Shown: piece by piece, positions 17,092 through 25,910 of the stretch | Layout of the letters: each line of letters opens with the position of its first letter | How positions within the stretch are numbered: position 1 is the first letter of the stretch | Assembly: GCA_965216025.1 (NCBI GenBank) | Contig: CBDCEX010000017.1 | Span: 186,001-250,000 of the forward strand | Source: JADFQT01 sp965216025 | GTDB lineage: Bacteria; Chloroflexota; Dehalococcoidia; Lucifugimonadales; UBA3495 | DNA length: 64,000 bases | Direction: 5' to 3' | Notes under the pieces: generated by a model | Database searches by the model: none | The model's input: the letters and a program-made list of their open reading frames with translations, nothing else | Told to the model about the DNA's origin: nothing | Made by a program: the position numbers and the translations under genes

Positions 17092-17156
17092 ACTTCATCT
17101 CTCCAACCTCAACGCGCTCATTATACTACTCGGGCTTTTCAGCCCACCTGTACTAG

Positions 17157-18410
17157 TAGGTTAACGGCTCGTTGGCAGAGGGAAGAGCAATCGCCTTCTT
17201 GCAGCGATTCTTCGCTAATCCGCTCCGCGTGAGAAAAGGTGAGGAGATTCTCAACTATTGCACTGCACCGCTTGGTTTCCCTTTCTATGTCCAGGAGAAC
17301 TTCATATCGATGGTCGTCCTCTGGGGTATGCCGAGAACAATATTGAGCGAAATTTAAGATGCCCATCATAGGGTTGTTAAGTTCGTGGGCGACTCCGGCC
17401 ACCAACGTTCCTAAAGCACTCATTTTCTCGGCATGGACCAGTTGGGATTGGGATTTTTGGAGCTCATCCATTGCCTCCTCCAGCGCGACTTCATAATGAG
17501 CTCGCTCGGCGATTTCCGCCCCGAGTTGATCTGTCCTCTCTTCCTCTTGCTTGAACAAGTGATACATGCTGATCACCAAGCCGGTGAGCACACAAACATA
17601 GCTGACCTTCTTCAACAGATGGGCTGCGTCAAATTCCATGTCGAATAGCTGGCCGGAAAAGGACATAAACACAGTCTGGCTCACCACGCCGACAATCAAG
17701 GATATAACCAGCCAGTGCTTGAAGCTGTGGGTCTTCCAGCGGCCCTGGTACAGGAATCCACAAAGCGCCAGCAGGAAGAAAGCGGCGGGCAGGAACTCCT
17801 CCGGCCGATGGAAGATGATTTCCGGATAGTAGGCTCTGGGCAAGGGTACGAATGCAAAGAAAATGAAACTTGATAGCGTCAATAGGCCAACTGAGCAGTA
17901 AACTGTGCGCTCCCTTATTCTGCCGGCTTCTCCATGCCGGTCTTCTCTAATGCAGGCCAGCCAACTCAAAAATAATAGAACGGACAGGAACCACCGTGAC
18001 GCGATCCAACTCCAGGGAAACAGTGATGCGGGCGCTGAAGGGAAATGGCTGGCAAAATAGGAAGAGGTGACTGCGGCATGATAACCATCAAGCAGAGCGG
18101 TGCCCACAAATGCGGCGCCGATAAACAGGAAAGTGTTGTTTTTCCGCGCGTAGAAGCGGGACAGCGCCATGACGCCTACCATCAGTGCCAGTAGGAAGGC
18201 AACGGTCTCCATCAGGGTATGGAGCTGCGTGCTGCCCTGCCACGAGGAGCCGCGCAAGAAAAAGTAGGCCAGGCACAGGCCTACAAAGAGGACAATATAG
18301 GTCAGCACCCTATTTGGGAACAACTGAGAGAGAGCAAATTTGTTCTCAGCTTCCCACCCAGCTTTCCAATCAGCTTCTTGGGAACCTTGCCCAACCTTCA
18401 GAGCTTCCAT
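17157..18410 (-). pseudogene. Membrane sensor histidine kinase, truncated by the IS630 array
   Basis: The start at 18410 (ATG, AAGGAGAGA upstream) is preferred over a TTG at 18473. The first 270 residues form about eight hydrophobic helices of a MASE3-like integral membrane sensor (including LFIGAAFVGTALLDGYHAA). A coiled coil and the HisKA dimerisation domain follow, with the phosphorylated His in LVAGVAHELNNPMMGI. The ATP-binding domain is missing. After QRAVNLL the frame runs into array copy 4 and stops at 17139. The sequence on the far side of the array (10233-10401) does not read as the missing domain, so a deletion accompanied the insertion. The product could still dimerise and sit in the membrane but cannot phosphorylate itself. 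Confidence 0.85.
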
Positions 18411-18846
18411 TCTCTCCTTTATATGAGCGATGAGCGGGCCTATAGCTACCTGGACCGACTTTTTGGGAGGCAACAGAGGCCTTGGAGGTATCGATACGTC
18501 CCTATCTCTACAGCTAGCTTAGCATCGGCAATTGGACCTCCCCAGTGGGTGAACACATAGAGCAGCCGAGAGGAGCCACCTTTCCAGCTGAGGGGGCGGG
18601 AAAACTCGCCGGCGCCCCGCAAGGGGCAGTGCCTTTCCCCCAGGTGACCAGCTAAGGGAAAAGGCGGGAGGCCGGGAGGATATTGCAGATAGGGGAGAGC
18701 ACCCGTATTTTGAATTGTTCCCCAGAGGGCCAACACTGGGGACAATTGGAGGTGGGACCCTACGTTTGAGGACCGGAGAAGGGGATAGCTGCTAGGATCC
18801 CGGCTGAAAACCGCTATTGTGACGAGATAAGGGCGGAGATATCTAG
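18411..18846 (-). other. Intergenic leader region of the histidine kinase, with inverted repeats
   Basis: No gene is supported here; the frames present look like shadows. Read towards the kinase, the stretch 18576-18655 can fold: CACCT pairs with AGGTG, GGGGG with CCCCC, and two inner GC hairpins (one closed by CCCC-GCAA-GGGG) form between them. AGCTG/CAGCT offers an alternative pairing. A separate inverted repeat AATTGTTCCCCAG / CTGGGGACAATT lies at 18713-18747, downstream of tRNA-Asp, but without a T-run. I could not match either to a known riboswitch. Confidence 0.35.
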
Positions 18847-18922
18847 TGGCGACCCGGATCGGATTCGAACCGACGATCTCTGGCTTGACAGGCCAGTATG
18901 TTAACCGCTACACCACCGGGCC
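18847..18922 (-). tRNA. tRNA-Asp (GTC anticodon)
   Basis: The reverse strand folds as a complete cloverleaf. The acceptor stem GGCCCGG pairs with CCGGGTC with one G-U pair, the D-arm contains TAGCGGTTAACA, and the anticodon stem CTGGC/GCCAG closes the loop CTGTCAA with anticodon GTC. The T-arm is TCGGTTCGAATCCGA. The discriminator is G, as expected for Asp, and the CCA end is encoded. No element appears to use its 3' end as an attachment site. Confidence 0.96.
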
Positions 18923-19030
18923 GGAATGGTTGAGAAGAGGCTGACGTATCTGCCAGTAAACGAGTTTATGACTTCTATGATCTCCGTGTCAAGGAGCCTG
19001 GGCACCCTTAGCCTACTGATCTAATTGGCT

Positions 19031-20165
19031 CTAATTGTCGGCGGCCGTTTGTCGCGCACGGTCCTTGGCTCGCTTTTCCTTCTCCTGGAAGTGGGGTATG
19101 ACATATTTCCCGAAGAGGCGGATGGAGTTCATCACCTCCTGTTGGGTGGCGCGTCCGGCCTGGAATATGGGCATGATCTCGTCCACTCCCATCGACTCGA
19201 AATCCTCGATTACGCGAATGCAGGCGTCCGGGTCCCCGACGCAGTAGCCGCTCGGGCGTGGGCGGCTCCTGTTGCTGGGGGTCTTGGCTGACCATTTTAC
19301 GCGCGCCGCCTTGCAAGTAGAACTGATACTCTTCAGGGACCGAAGCCGGGTCCACGCCGGCCCATTCCAAGGTAAAGCGCTTTTTGCTTTGCTCCAGATA
19401 CCAGGTGGCGACTTCAGCGCCTTTTTGGCGGGCTCTTTTGTCGTTCTCGTCGCAGAACCCAATGCTGGAAGCCACTACCTGCCGATTGATAAAGTGCCCG
19501 GCCGGCTTGGCGTCTGCGACTGCGTCGTAATAGGTATCGATCAGACTCCTGGTTTTGTCGATGCCACCCAGGGTATTCACCAGACATCCCAAGCCCAGCT
19601 CACCGGCTAGGCCAAATGTGTCTACCTGGGTACAGGCCATCCAAAGCGGAGGATGGGGTTTTTGGATGGGCTTGGGAATCACCTCCCGAGGTGGGATGCT
19701 CCAATGCTCACCCTCGTGGGAAAAGACCTCCTGGGTCCACATGCCGGGCAGACACTCCAGCGTTTCCAGCATCATGCTGTGGGATTGGGATGCATCCGTG
19801 CCAAAGGGATTCAGCTGATAAGGGCCTTTGGTCCGGCCCACCCCCACGTCAACCCGGCCGTTGCTGAAAATATCCAGCGTCGCCACCCGGGCCGCCACGT
19901 GCAGCGGGTGATGCACCGGTGTCAGCACCACGCCGAAACCCAGACGCATCTTTGAGGTCCGCTCGGCCATGATCGCCAGGGTTACTTCCGGCGCGCTGGA
20001 ATGGGCGAACTCGGCCAGGAAGTGGTGCTCCACCAGCCAAACGTGTTCGAATCCCATTTCCTCGGCGAAGGTCACCTGCTCGATGGCATTCCAAAAGGTC
20101 TGAGACTCAGCGTTGGCCGCCCAGGGGTTGGGCATCTGCAGCTCGAAAAACATCCCGAATCGCAT
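19031..20165 (-). pseudogene. Luciferase-like (LLM class) flavin monooxygenase with a frameshift
   Basis: The start is ATG at 20165 with GGGAGG six bases upstream; the open frame reaching 20294 adds unrelated residues. The protein is a TIM-barrel F420- or FMN-dependent oxidoreductase. It opens MRFGMFFELQMPNPW and contains FEHVWLVEHHF, LGFGVVLTPVHHPLHVA and GRVDVGVGRTKGPYQLNPF. Near 19255 (codons for PPTP) one base too many shifts the frame. The true C-terminus (SGYCVGDPDACIRVIEDF through HFQEKEKRAKDRA) continues in the neighbouring frame to 19031. The upstream frame instead runs on to 19008. It could be a recent mutation or a sequencing error, since everything else is well preserved. The substrate is unknown. 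Confidence 0.8.
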
Positions 20166-20270
20166 GCTTCCTCCCTTTATAGTGTCTTCCTTGGGGGTTG
20201 GATTAATCACAAATGGGCCGGAATAGTCTATTTTAGCGACCCTTGGTCCCAGGGTCTTTGAGAGCGAATC

Positions 20271-20336
20271 GAAGCAATCCCTCATTACGTCCATGAGATT
20301 GCTTCGGGCCTACGTCCCTCGCGATGACAATCGAAA
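20271..20336. repeat. Dispersed palindromic repeat
   Basis: GAAGCAATC and GATTGCTTC form an inverted pair (20271-20279 and 20297-20305), followed by CTCGCGATGACAATCGAAAG. The same module recurs at 61880-61980 and, inverted, at 63899-63990. It lies between the luciferase-like gene and the 3' end of ligA. Confidence 0.7.
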
Positions 20337-20410
20337 GATCATGCCCGTGGCCGCTAACGGCTTCCCACGCCCAGCATATCACAGCTTGATAGCCCGGCGC
20401 GGCGCCCTAG

Positions 20411-22456
20411 CTACTCGACGGCTACCGCCTGGGGTTCCTCCAAAAGCTGAAGGAATTCCGGCTCGCTCAAGACGGGGGTGCCAAGACGATTGGCCGTGGT
20501 AAGTTTGGAGCCGGCGGATTCCCCGGCCACCAGGTAGTTGGTCTTTCTGGTAACCGAGGAGGTGGCGCTGCCTCCCAGGGCTTTTACCCGAGATTCCGCT
20601 TCCCGGCGGGTCATGGAAGCAAGGGTGCCGGTAATAACAAAGGTCAGCCCACCCCAAGGCAGGGCCGCCAGCTCGGTGGCTGCCGGGCCCGTACCAGCTT
20701 CCTGTCGCAGCTTAACCCCGGCCCGCTCCAGCTGCCGGATGACCTCCCGGTTGGCCGGTACCTGGAAATAGTCGATTATGCTCTCCGCGATCTTGGGACC
20801 AATGCCGGGTATATCGGTCAGGTCCTCTGCAGCAGCCCCGGCCAAGTCTTCCAGGCTGGTGAATCTCTGGGTCAGCAGCTCCGCCACTTCCCCCCCCACG
20901 TGGAAAATGCCCAGGGCAAACAGGATACGAGGCAGCGGCCGCTCTTTGCTACTCTCCACGTTATCCAGGATCTTGGTCGCCAGCTTGTCTCCCATCCGGT
21001 CCAGTTCCAGAAGTTGGGATTTTGCCAGGGAGTAAAGGTCGGCGACATTCTTGACCAGCCCCTGGTCGATAAAAATCCGGCTCCATTGCTCCCCCAAACC
21101 GTCGATGTCCATTGCGCCCTTGCTGACAAAGTGCTTCAGCAGCTCGAAAAACTGGGCGGGACAGGCGGTATTGGGGCAGCGGTGCATTGCCTCGCCCGCC
21201 ACCTTGACCACCCGGGTGCCGCAGATGGGACAAATTTCGGGCATTCGGAAGACCTTTTCCTGGCCGGAACGGCGGGCCAGTATCGGTCCCACGACCTGGG
21301 GAATCACATCTCCGGCCCGCTCGATGGTCACCCAATCGGCAATGCGAATGTCCTTTCTCTGGATGTCCTCCTCGTTATGCAGGGAAGCCTGCCGGACCGT
21401 GGCGCCGCTGACCACCACCGGCTCCAACACCGCATAAGGGTTCAGGCTGCCGGTGCGACCAACGTTGATGCCGATGTCCAGCAGCCTGGTAACGGCCTGC
21501 TCCGCTGGGAACTTATAGGCTACGGCCCAACGGGGTTCTCGGCCTACCACGCCCAGAGCGCTTTGTTGAGCAATGGGATTGACCTTGACCACTACGCCGT
21601 CGGTCTGGTAGGGCAAATCGTGGCGCTGCTCCAGCCAAACCCGGTAATAGTCATATACCTGGTCCAGGGTTTGGCAGAGGAGGTTGTGGGGATTTAATCG
21701 AAAGCCCAGGTTTTTAAGCCACTCCAAGGATTCCCAATGGGTGTTGGGAGGAGGGAAGTCGCCGGTGTCCCCCAGGTTGTAAACCCAAATCTGCATGTTT
21801 CGCGAGGCGGTGACTCGAGAATCCAGCTGGCGGATGGAGCCGGCTCCAGAGTTACGGGGGTTGGCGAAAAGTGGTTCGCCCCGTTCGGCCCGGTCCTCAT
21901 TGAGTTGCCGGAAGCTATCGATGGGCATATATACTTCTCCCCTCACTTCCAATCGAGGAGGTGGAGAACCCCGCAGGGTCAGGGGAATGCTGCGGACAGT
22001 GCGCAGGTTTTGGGTAACGTCTTCGCCAATGGAACCGTCTCCCCGAGTGGCGCCCTGAGTCAACACCCCATTTTCGTAAAACAGGCTCACCGCCAGGCCG
22101 TCGATCTTCAACTCGCAGGCCATGTCGAAATCGGCGCCATCCAGCAGGTTCTGGACCCGGCGGTGCCAGGCGGCGACCCCATCGTCGTCGAAGGCATTGC
22201 CCAGGCTCAGCATGGGCAGCTGGTGCGCCACCTGAGTAAATCCCTCGGCCGGCGCGGCGCCTACTCGCTGGGATGGGGATGCAGGGATAAGCAGCTCCGG
22301 GTATTGCTCTTCCAGCCGTCGCAACTCGGCCATCAGACCGTCGTACTGACCGTCGCTGATGATTGGGTCGTCCAACACGTAATAGCGATGGTTGTGGGAA
22401 TTGAGCTCTTCCCGCAGCTCAGCTACTCTCTGAGAGGCCTGGGCATCTGCCATCAC
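20411..22456 (-). CDS. ligA: NAD-dependent DNA ligase LigA
   Basis: This 681-residue enzyme seals nicks during replication and repair using NAD. In order it shows the Ia domain (HNHRYYVLDDPIISDGQYD) and the adenylation domain with the nucleophile Lys in ELKIDGLAVSL (about residue 116) and EVRGEVYMP. The OB fold (VGRTGSLNPYAVLEPV) follows, then a four-cysteine zinc finger (CPICG then CPNTACPAQ). Helix-hairpin-helix repeats (LTDIPGIGPKIAESI) and a C-terminal BRCT domain (GGLTFVITGTLASMTRREAE) complete it. All catalytic parts are present and the length is normal. It is 58 bases downstream of recF on the same strand, so the two are probably cotranscribed. Confidence 0.97.
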   Translation of the reverse strand: MMADAQASQRVAELREELNSHNHRYYVLDDPIISDGQYDGLMAELRRLEEQYPELLIPASPSQRVGAAPAEGFTQVAHQLPMLSLGNAFDDDGVAAWHRRVQNLLDGADFDMACELKIDGLAVSLFYENGVLTQGATRGDGSIGEDVTQNLRTVRSIPLTLRGSPPPRLEVRGEVYMPIDSFRQLNEDRAERGEPLFANPRNSGAGSIRQLDSRVTASRNMQIWVYNLGDTGDFPPPNTHWESLEWLKNLGFRLNPHNLLCQTLDQVYDYYRVWLEQRHDLPYQTDGVVVKVNPIAQQSALGVVGREPRWAVAYKFPAEQAVTRLLDIGINVGRTGSLNPYAVLEPVVVSGATVRQASLHNEEDIQRKDIRIADWVTIERAGDVIPQVVGPILARRSGQEKVFRMPEICPICGTRVVKVAGEAMHRCPNTACPAQFFELLKHFVSKGAMDIDGLGEQWSRIFIDQGLVKNVADLYSLAKSQLLELDRMGDKLATKILDNVESSKERPLPRILFALGIFHVGGEVAELLTQRFTSLEDLAGAAAEDLTDIPGIGPKIAESIIDYFQVPANREVIRQLERAGVKLRQEAGTGPAATELAALPWGGLTFVITGTLASMTRREAESRVKALGGSATSSVTRKTNYLVAGESAGSKLTTANRLGTPVLSEPEFLQLLEEPQAVAVE

Positions 22457-22514
22457 GGTTCTCTCCCCGGCAGGCTTGGCCCAATTATAATATTTCCCGG
22501 TGCCTGGCGCTCCA

Positions 22515-23810
22515 CTATTCTTCCGCCCTTTCTTCGGCGTAAGGAGTGCTTGCTGCCGTTTGCTCTAGGGGTATAACCTGGCCATTTTCGACCTGGAAAT
22601 AGGCCGCATCCGGGCCCAGCAGTTGCTGAATCAATTCCGGGTCGGTAGTGGTAATCATCACCTGCTCGTAGCCGGTGATTTTTTCCAGAACCCGCCGCCG
22701 CCGCGAGATGTCCATTTCGGAGAGAACGTCGTCCAGCAATACTATCGGCTCCTCGCCCCGCACCGAGGTTATATAGGATGCTTCGGCCAGCCGCAGGGTC
22801 AGGGCCGCGGTTCGCGCCTCACCTCGCGAGGCGAAGGTCCCCATGTTCAGTCCGTTAACCGACAACGCGAAGTCGTCCCGATGGGGCCCTACCTCTGTGG
22901 CCGCCAGGGCCGACTCCCGCTGGCGGGCTGCTGCCAGGGACTCCCGGAATTGTTCCTCGGTAGAGAGACTATCTTCGGCGACCGGCACGCTGGGCGAGTA
23001 TTCTATCTGAAACCGCTGATCGGCTCCTCCCAATCTTTGGTAGTGCTCGGCGCCCAAAGCAGACAGGTGGCCCATAGCCTCCTTCCGGCGCCAGGTTAGC
23101 CAGGATCCCTCCCTTACCAACTCATCGTCCCAAAACTCCAGCTCCCCAGCCTCCGCCCGACCCTCCCGCAGCGTTTTGAGCAGCTGGTTTCGCTGCCGCA
23201 CCACCCGTTGATACCGCTGCAGGGCTTTGATGTAAAGGGGGTCGGATTGGGATATGAGTATGTCCAAGTAACGCCGCCTCCCCGAGGGAGGTCCGTAGAC
23301 CAGCTCGATGTCGTCGGCGCTGAACAGGACCGCTCCAACCATACCCACCAGCTCAGCGGCGGAGCGGGAAATCCGGCTCACCCGAATCTGCTTCCGCACC
23401 GAGTAGCTCCAAAGCCCGTTGGAGGCCGGCGTTCCAGGGCCATCCCAGCGCCGGCCGGCGGTTGATGGCCCCCCATTGGGTTTTTCCCCGATAGCCAGGG
23501 AGGCGCTGGTGGCTCCGCGAACCGGCTGGGGCTGATAGCCGATGTAGACTGCGAGCCGCTCTTCCCGCTTTTCTATCGCTCCCCCCACCAACGCCGGTTC
23601 TCCCTGAAGCGCCGCTCCGAAATTAACCACCTCCCGTTCATTTTTCGCCCGGAAGGAGCGAGCGATGGCCAAGAGATAAACTGCTTCCAGGAGAGTGGTC
23701 TTGCCCTGGGCGTTGGCGCCAAAAAAGACGCACACTCCAGGGTTCAAATCCAATTCCAACTGAATAAAATTCCGAAAGTTGGCAAGGGTGAGGTGGGAAA
23801 GGTGGGCCAA
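22515..23810 (-). CDS. recF: DNA replication and repair protein RecF
   Basis: RecF binds ssDNA gaps and helps load RecA. The Walker A is GANAQGKTTLLEAVYLL (near residue 35 from the chosen start). The RecF loop ARSFRAKNEREVVNFG follows, and the C-terminal part has the ABC-type Walker B VLLDDVLSEMD with signature-like AALTLRLAEA. A stretch around residues 115-150 (GGPSTAGRRWDGPGTP) is an insertion not usual in the family. The frame is open to 23885, but the TTG at 23810 has AGAGG seven bases upstream and leaves the typical N-terminus LSHLTLANFRNF, so it is preferred. It precedes ligA. dnaA, dnaN and gyrB, its common neighbours, are absent. Confidence 0.93.
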   Translation of the reverse strand: MAHLSHLTLANFRNFIQLELDLNPGVCVFFGANAQGKTTLLEAVYLLAIARSFRAKNEREVVNFGAALQGEPALVGGAIEKREERLAVYIGYQPQPVRGATSASLAIGEKPNGGPSTAGRRWDGPGTPASNGLWSYSVRKQIRVSRISRSAAELVGMVGAVLFSADDIELVYGPPSGRRRYLDILISQSDPLYIKALQRYQRVVRQRNQLLKTLREGRAEAGELEFWDDELVREGSWLTWRRKEAMGHLSALGAEHYQRLGGADQRFQIEYSPSVPVAEDSLSTEEQFRESLAAARQRESALAATEVGPHRDDFALSVNGLNMGTFASRGEARTAALTLRLAEASYITSVRGEEPIVLLDDVLSEMDISRRRRVLEKITGYEQVMITTTDPELIQQLLGPDAAYFQVENGQVIPLEQTAASTPYAEERAEE

Positions 23811-23996
23811 GGCTAAACCTCTGGATACTGAAAGCGCTCCGGGCGGTAGCCCTATTCTAACAGCCGAGGGGGTAGCCGGGGACAAGGCGGGAGCGAGGAG
23901 GAGGCTGCACGCGATCAGCCGATATCAACCAGGCTTTTCTCGGTGGTTAATGCTCCAAAGGGGAAAAGAGCGGGAGCAGAGGCCGATTGGTGACTA

Positions 23997-24232
23997 ACCT
24001 AATACCAAGGTGAAAGATACTACTCAGCTAAACCACAGAGTCTGCTTCGGCAATCGGCAATGTGTTAATTTGCGCCACCTGAAGGAGCAAAATCCGTCGT
24101 CACACCGGCGCAAGCCGGTGTCCAGGAAAGTACATTCTTCACTGTTCCCTGGATTCCGGCGAACGCCGGAATGACGATGTTGGAAGCGCTGCCCAATGCG
24201 GTGTTGATGCAGATCCTACTTTGGCTTTGGTT
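23997..24232. mobile_element. MITE of the IS630-A type, copy A (about 236 bp)
   Basis: It lies between TA dinucleotides at 23995-23996 and 24233-24234. The left end reads CCTAATACCAAGGTGAAAG, and the right end reads AACCAAAGCCAAAGTAGGAT on the other strand. Inside are two hairpins built on CACCGGCG...CGCCGGTG-like and TTCCGGCGAACGCCGGAA cores. Two further copies flank the formate dehydrogenase gene at 51073-51313 and 52564-52798. There is no coding capacity. It sits between recF and the 3' end of fur. Confidence 0.82.
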
Positions 24233-24245
24233 TAGGACAGGGCGA

Positions 24246-24680
24246 CTAACAACCCCGGCGGGTTTCACAGCCGGAGCACCAGCCATAAAAATCCACCCGC
24301 TGGGAGGCGACCTGAAAATCCGTTTCTCCGGCTAGCAGGTCCTGGAGTTCGATTACCGTCTCCTGCCCTACTTCGGCATCTACCACGTTGCCGCAGCCAA
24401 CACAGACCAAGTTGACGTGGGGAGAGAGATTGGCGTCGTAACGAGACTGACGCTGAAAGGGCAACTCGCGCACGATCCCCACCTCTTCCAACATGGTCAG
24501 GGTAGAGTACACGGTTGCTATGGTCACATGCGGGAAAAAGGCCCTGACACGCTCAAAGATCTCCTTAACCGAGGGATGATCGGCCGAATTAACTACTACT
24601 TCGGTAATGGCCAGCCTTTGGGGTGTCAGCCTTACGCCCAGAGGACGCAGTTTGTCGACCAATTGTTGCTGCGTGGTCAT
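24246..24680 (-). CDS. fur: Fur-family metalloregulator
   Basis: This 144-residue DNA-binding repressor has a winged helix (RLTPQRLAITEVVVNSADHPSVKEIF, then ATVYSTLTMLEEVGIVREL) and a dimerisation domain with metal ligands. These are HVNLVCVGCGNVVDAE (CxxC, about residue 93) and YGWCSGCETRRGC (CxxC, about residue 134), which form the structural zinc site. Metal-site residues such as RYD (PerR-like RYDxN) are visible at about 82, so a PerR/peroxide-sensing role is as likely as iron sensing. The ATG at 24680 has GGAGG at a good distance. An 18 bp inverted repeat lies directly over the leader and touches the ribosome site. Which subgroup (Fur, PerR or Zur) applies cannot be settled from sequence alone. 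Confidence 0.92.
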   Translation of the reverse strand: MTTQQQLVDKLRPLGVRLTPQRLAITEVVVNSADHPSVKEIFERVRAFFPHVTIATVYSTLTMLEEVGIVRELPFQRQSRYDANLSPHVNLVCVGCGNVVDAEVGQETVIELQDLLAGETDFQVASQRVDFYGWCSGCETRRGC

Positions 24681-24690
24681 TATTATTCCT

Positions 24691-24754
24691 CCGGAAAGAC
24701 GACCTCAGAGCCTTTGTGAAAGGGAACTCCCTCAGCCCTGAGGTCATCTTCCGG
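24691..24754 (-). promoter_or_regulatory. Long inverted repeat in the fur leader
   Basis: CCGGAAAGACGACCTCAG (24691-24708) is complementary to CTGAGGTCATCTTCCGG (24738-24754) with one bulge and one mismatch. On the minus-strand transcript the second arm ends right at the GGAGG ribosome site of fur, so the stem would partly hide it. It could be an RNA control element or a palindromic operator. No T-run follows. Confidence 0.5.
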
Positions 24755-24810
24755 GCTAGTTTCTAGTGTCCAACCCCGCCGGTTAAACCAACGTCGATTG
24801 GGCCAAAGGA

Positions 24811-25866
24811 CTACAGGCGTCCGCCGCCGCCCGCCACCTTCTCTCCTGCTCCGTAGAAGACGGGGTACTGCTTGCGGAAGATCTGAATTCGGGAGCGGGC
24901 GCTCTCCACTACGAAGATACGTCCCTCATCGTCTACTTCGACGGCGATGGGGCCCCAGAATTGTTTTTCTCGATCCAGGCCCTGGGCGATTCTTCGCTCC
25001 ACCCACATCTCGGGATTGCCGCCGTCCAACTTGTTGGTGCCCCACTTAGAGAGCGTGCCCTCGCCGCTGGTTTGGGTCAAATAGTTGCCGTCGCGGTTGA
25101 AAACCTGGAGGCGGTCATTGTTCCAATCGGTTACGTAGATCTCCCCGTCCTTGTCCACCGCTACCCCGGTGGGGCGGTTGAACTCGCCATCGCCAGAGCC
25201 GGTGCTGCCGAATTTCATCAGGAACTGCCCGCCGGAAGTGAACTTTTGAATCCGGTCGTTCCGCCAATCGGCGATGAAAACGTTCTGATCCTGGTCAATT
25301 TCTATACCCCAAGGGAGATTGAACTGACCGTCGCCGGTTCCCTTCGAGCCCCACTTGCTAATGAACTGGCCATCTTTGGTCAGCTTCTGAATCCGATTGT
25401 TGCCGCTATCCACCAGGTACAGGTTATCCTCCCGGTCGAAAGCCAAACCGGAGGGCTTGTCCCATTCTCCATCGCCACTGCCCGGCCGCTCCCATTTGTT
25501 GAGGTATTCGCCGTCCTTGGTGTAGATGGAAATGCGGTTCAGGGCTTCATCCGCGACAAACACGTTGCCTTCGCTGTCCAGGGCGATGGCGGTAGGCCAG
25601 ATGATGGCGCCGTCGGCGGAGGAGGCTTCACCCTCACCAATGTCAGTCGTACCCCGGGCGAACTCGCCGATATAGTCTTCATCCACCGTGCAGATAGTAA
25701 TCCGCTTGCCGTCGGGCCGGTATTCGTAGGAGCGGTTCACCACGTACATGGTGTCGTCTTCGCCGCGAGCCATCGCAGTTGGGTTCCGGAACCCCGGGCC
25801 CGAGAATTCGGCTCGGCCAATGGTGTGGTCATACTGCAACGTAATACTCAGTGTCTGAGTAGTCAT
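24811..25866 (-). CDS. NHL-repeat beta-propeller protein
   Basis: The 351-residue protein is built of about six NHL repeats, each with a pattern like W..PTAIALDSEGNVFVADEALNRI (about residues 90-115), PSGLAFDREDNLYLVDSGNNRIQ, PWGIEIDQDQNVFIADWRNDRIQ and PTGVAVDKDGEIYVTDWNNDRLQ. The fold is a six-bladed propeller that usually binds proteins, RNA or ligands. There is no signal peptide or transmembrane helix, so it is predicted cytoplasmic. The ATG at 25866 with GAGGTG upstream is preferred over a GTG two codons earlier. It is the last gene of a minus-strand group with DUF1501 and DUF1800 genes, 95 bases behind the DUF1501 stop with a strong hairpin between. The role is unknown. Confidence 0.85.
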   Translation of the reverse strand: MTTQTLSITLQYDHTIGRAEFSGPGFRNPTAMARGEDDTMYVVNRSYEYRPDGKRITICTVDEDYIGEFARGTTDIGEGEASSADGAIIWPTAIALDSEGNVFVADEALNRISIYTKDGEYLNKWERPGSGDGEWDKPSGLAFDREDNLYLVDSGNNRIQKLTKDGQFISKWGSKGTGDGQFNLPWGIEIDQDQNVFIADWRNDRIQKFTSGGQFLMKFGSTGSGDGEFNRPTGVAVDKDGEIYVTDWNNDRLQVFNRDGNYLTQTSGEGTLSKWGTNKLDGGNPEMWVERRIAQGLDREKQFWGPIAVEVDDEGRIFVVESARSRIQIFRKQYPVFYGAGEKVAGGGGRL

Positions 25867-25910
25867 ATTCACCTCACGATTTAGGGGCCTCGCGAATTAA
25901 GAGGTCAAGG

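Larger units (their letters stand above)
14381..17153 (-). mobile_element. IS630-family element B, array copy 4, interrupted by an IS701-type element
   Basis: The fourth unit begins after the TA at 14379-14380 and ends at 17153 before TAG. Between 15171 and 16622 an IS701-family element is inserted at the internal CTAG that lies at the frameshift region of the transposase, duplicating those four bases (15167-15170 and 16623-16626). Without it the unit would again be 1317 bp. The right outer flank enters the truncated histidine kinase gene. Confidence 0.9.

Noticed and set aside
10404..17153. Tandem identical units as a pure assembly artefact
   Set aside because: Copy 2 has its own indels, copy 4 has its own IS701, and each junction keeps one TA, so at least those copies are distinct. 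Copies 1 and 3 remain less certain.
18847..18922. tRNA-Asp as an integration site for an island
   Set aside because: No integrase gene and no second copy of the tRNA 3' end were seen on either side.
19240..19270. Programmed frameshift in the luciferase-like gene
   Set aside because: There is no slippery run at the change point and the family has no such control; a mutation or sequencing error is simpler.
24961..25884. 307-residue plus-strand frame over the NHL gene
   Set aside because: Mirror image of the NHL repeats, which explains its regular look.
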